NCBI RefSeq assembly: GCF_029869925.1
Contig: NZ_CP118605.1
Span: forward strand, 2,880,001 to 2,944,000
Source of the DNA: Microbulbifer bruguierae
Lineage (GTDB): Bacteria; Pseudomonadota; Gammaproteobacteria; Pseudomonadales; Cellvibrionaceae
Direction: 5' to 3'
DNA length: 64,000 nucleotides
In this document: positions 63,882 through 64,000 of the stretch, piece by piece
Layout of the letters: the number at the start of each line of letters is the position of its first letter
Numbering within the stretch: the first letter of the stretch is position 1
Notes under the pieces: model-generated
Seen by the model: the letters and a program-made list of their open reading frames with translations, nothing else
What the model was told of the DNA's origin: nothing
Database searches by the model: none
Program-made: the position numbers and the translations under genes

Positions 63882-64000
63882 AACAGCCCCCAGCCGTACC
63901 GGCGTCGGTGTCGTTTTGGGTGGTACTGGGCCACTACCAAGGTGGCTGCGGCCACCGGCGCACCGGTTTCGCCCTCGGTTACCGTGAACTGGATGTCCTG
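63878..64000 (-). CDS. 3' end of a gene upstream of the response regulator
   Basis: The last 40 codons of a leftward gene enter from the right edge; its TGA overlaps the regulator ATG (ATGA). The visible part reads as a short beta-rich stretch (QFTVTEGETGAPVAAATLVV) and a basic aromatic tail (HRRRYGWGLL). The frame is open to the edge and the overlap is typical of an operon. No family can be named. Confidence 0.55.
   Translation of the reverse strand, partial: QDIQFTVTEGETGAPVAAATLVVAQYHPKRHRRRYGWGLL

Overview
The window looks like the chromosome of a GC-rich marine gammaproteobacterium, probably of the Cellvibrionales and perhaps Microbulbifer. That placement is an inference from gene content and order: yheS / TIGR02444 / algP / FKBP / rsd / dsbB as in pseudomonads, priA / SPOR protein / hslVU, ubiE-ubiJ-ubiB-hisI-hisE-tatABC, plus many secreted peptidases and lipoproteins. 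No tRNA, rRNA, CRISPR array, transposase or integrase was recognised. Most of the sequence is ordinary core chromosome, densely coded on both strands.

Layout. 1-10.5 kb: end of an outer-membrane protein, ABC-F ATPase yheS, TIGR02444 protein, histone-like algP, an FKBP lipoprotein, then a leftward run gshA, acpH, dsbB, lrgA, lrgB, rsd. 10.7-14.3 kb: leftward maeB, thermonuclease, rpmE, and a winged-helix regulator with its membrane partner. 14.6-20.5 kb: priA, SPOR protein, hslV and hslU (behind a sigma32-like promoter) and a DUF971 gene. 20.7-23.2 kb: alkaline phosphatase and a CHAD protein. 23.3-29.3 kb: ubiquinone (ubiE, ubiJ, ubiB), histidine (hisI, hisE) and Tat export (tatABC) genes. 29.4-46.3 kb: a mixed housekeeping region with predicted aminopeptidase, dtd, prolyl oligopeptidase, SDR, MscS channel, DUF885 lipoprotein, maeA, thioesterase, diguanylate cyclase, macro-domain protein, VIT-type transporter, GST, TSUP permease and a small beta-barrel. 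46.5-55.8 kb: an accessory block. 55.8-64 kb: typA, a GloVer-repeat lipoprotein, a TIGR03032 protein and an RstAB-like two-component system.

The most interesting part is 46.46-55.83 kb. An ECF sigma factor, a shortened FecR, a TonB-dependent receptor, a DASS dicarboxylate transporter and a signal-peptide-bearing lyase of the aspartase/fumarase superfamily lie in one leftward array, with an N-formylglutamate-amidohydrolase-like lipoprotein diverging from it. Together they suggest outer-membrane uptake of an unknown compound, periplasmic beta-elimination, and import of the released dicarboxylate. The block is bounded on the right by intact typA and on the left by a decayed copy of the last 14-15 typA codons (36 of 43 bases identical, no gaps) followed by a similar terminator. 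That is the pattern expected if the block had been inserted at the 3' end of typA.

Other structure: three copies of a GTAGGAGCC...GGCTCCTAC-type inverted repeat, and two larger inverted-repeat elements (between hslV and hslU and between ubiE and ubiJ) whose stems differ completely while both keep hairpins around an AGGGAT loop. Two intrinsic terminators lie inside neighbouring coding sequence. A possible 29-residue membrane protein follows the SDR gene.
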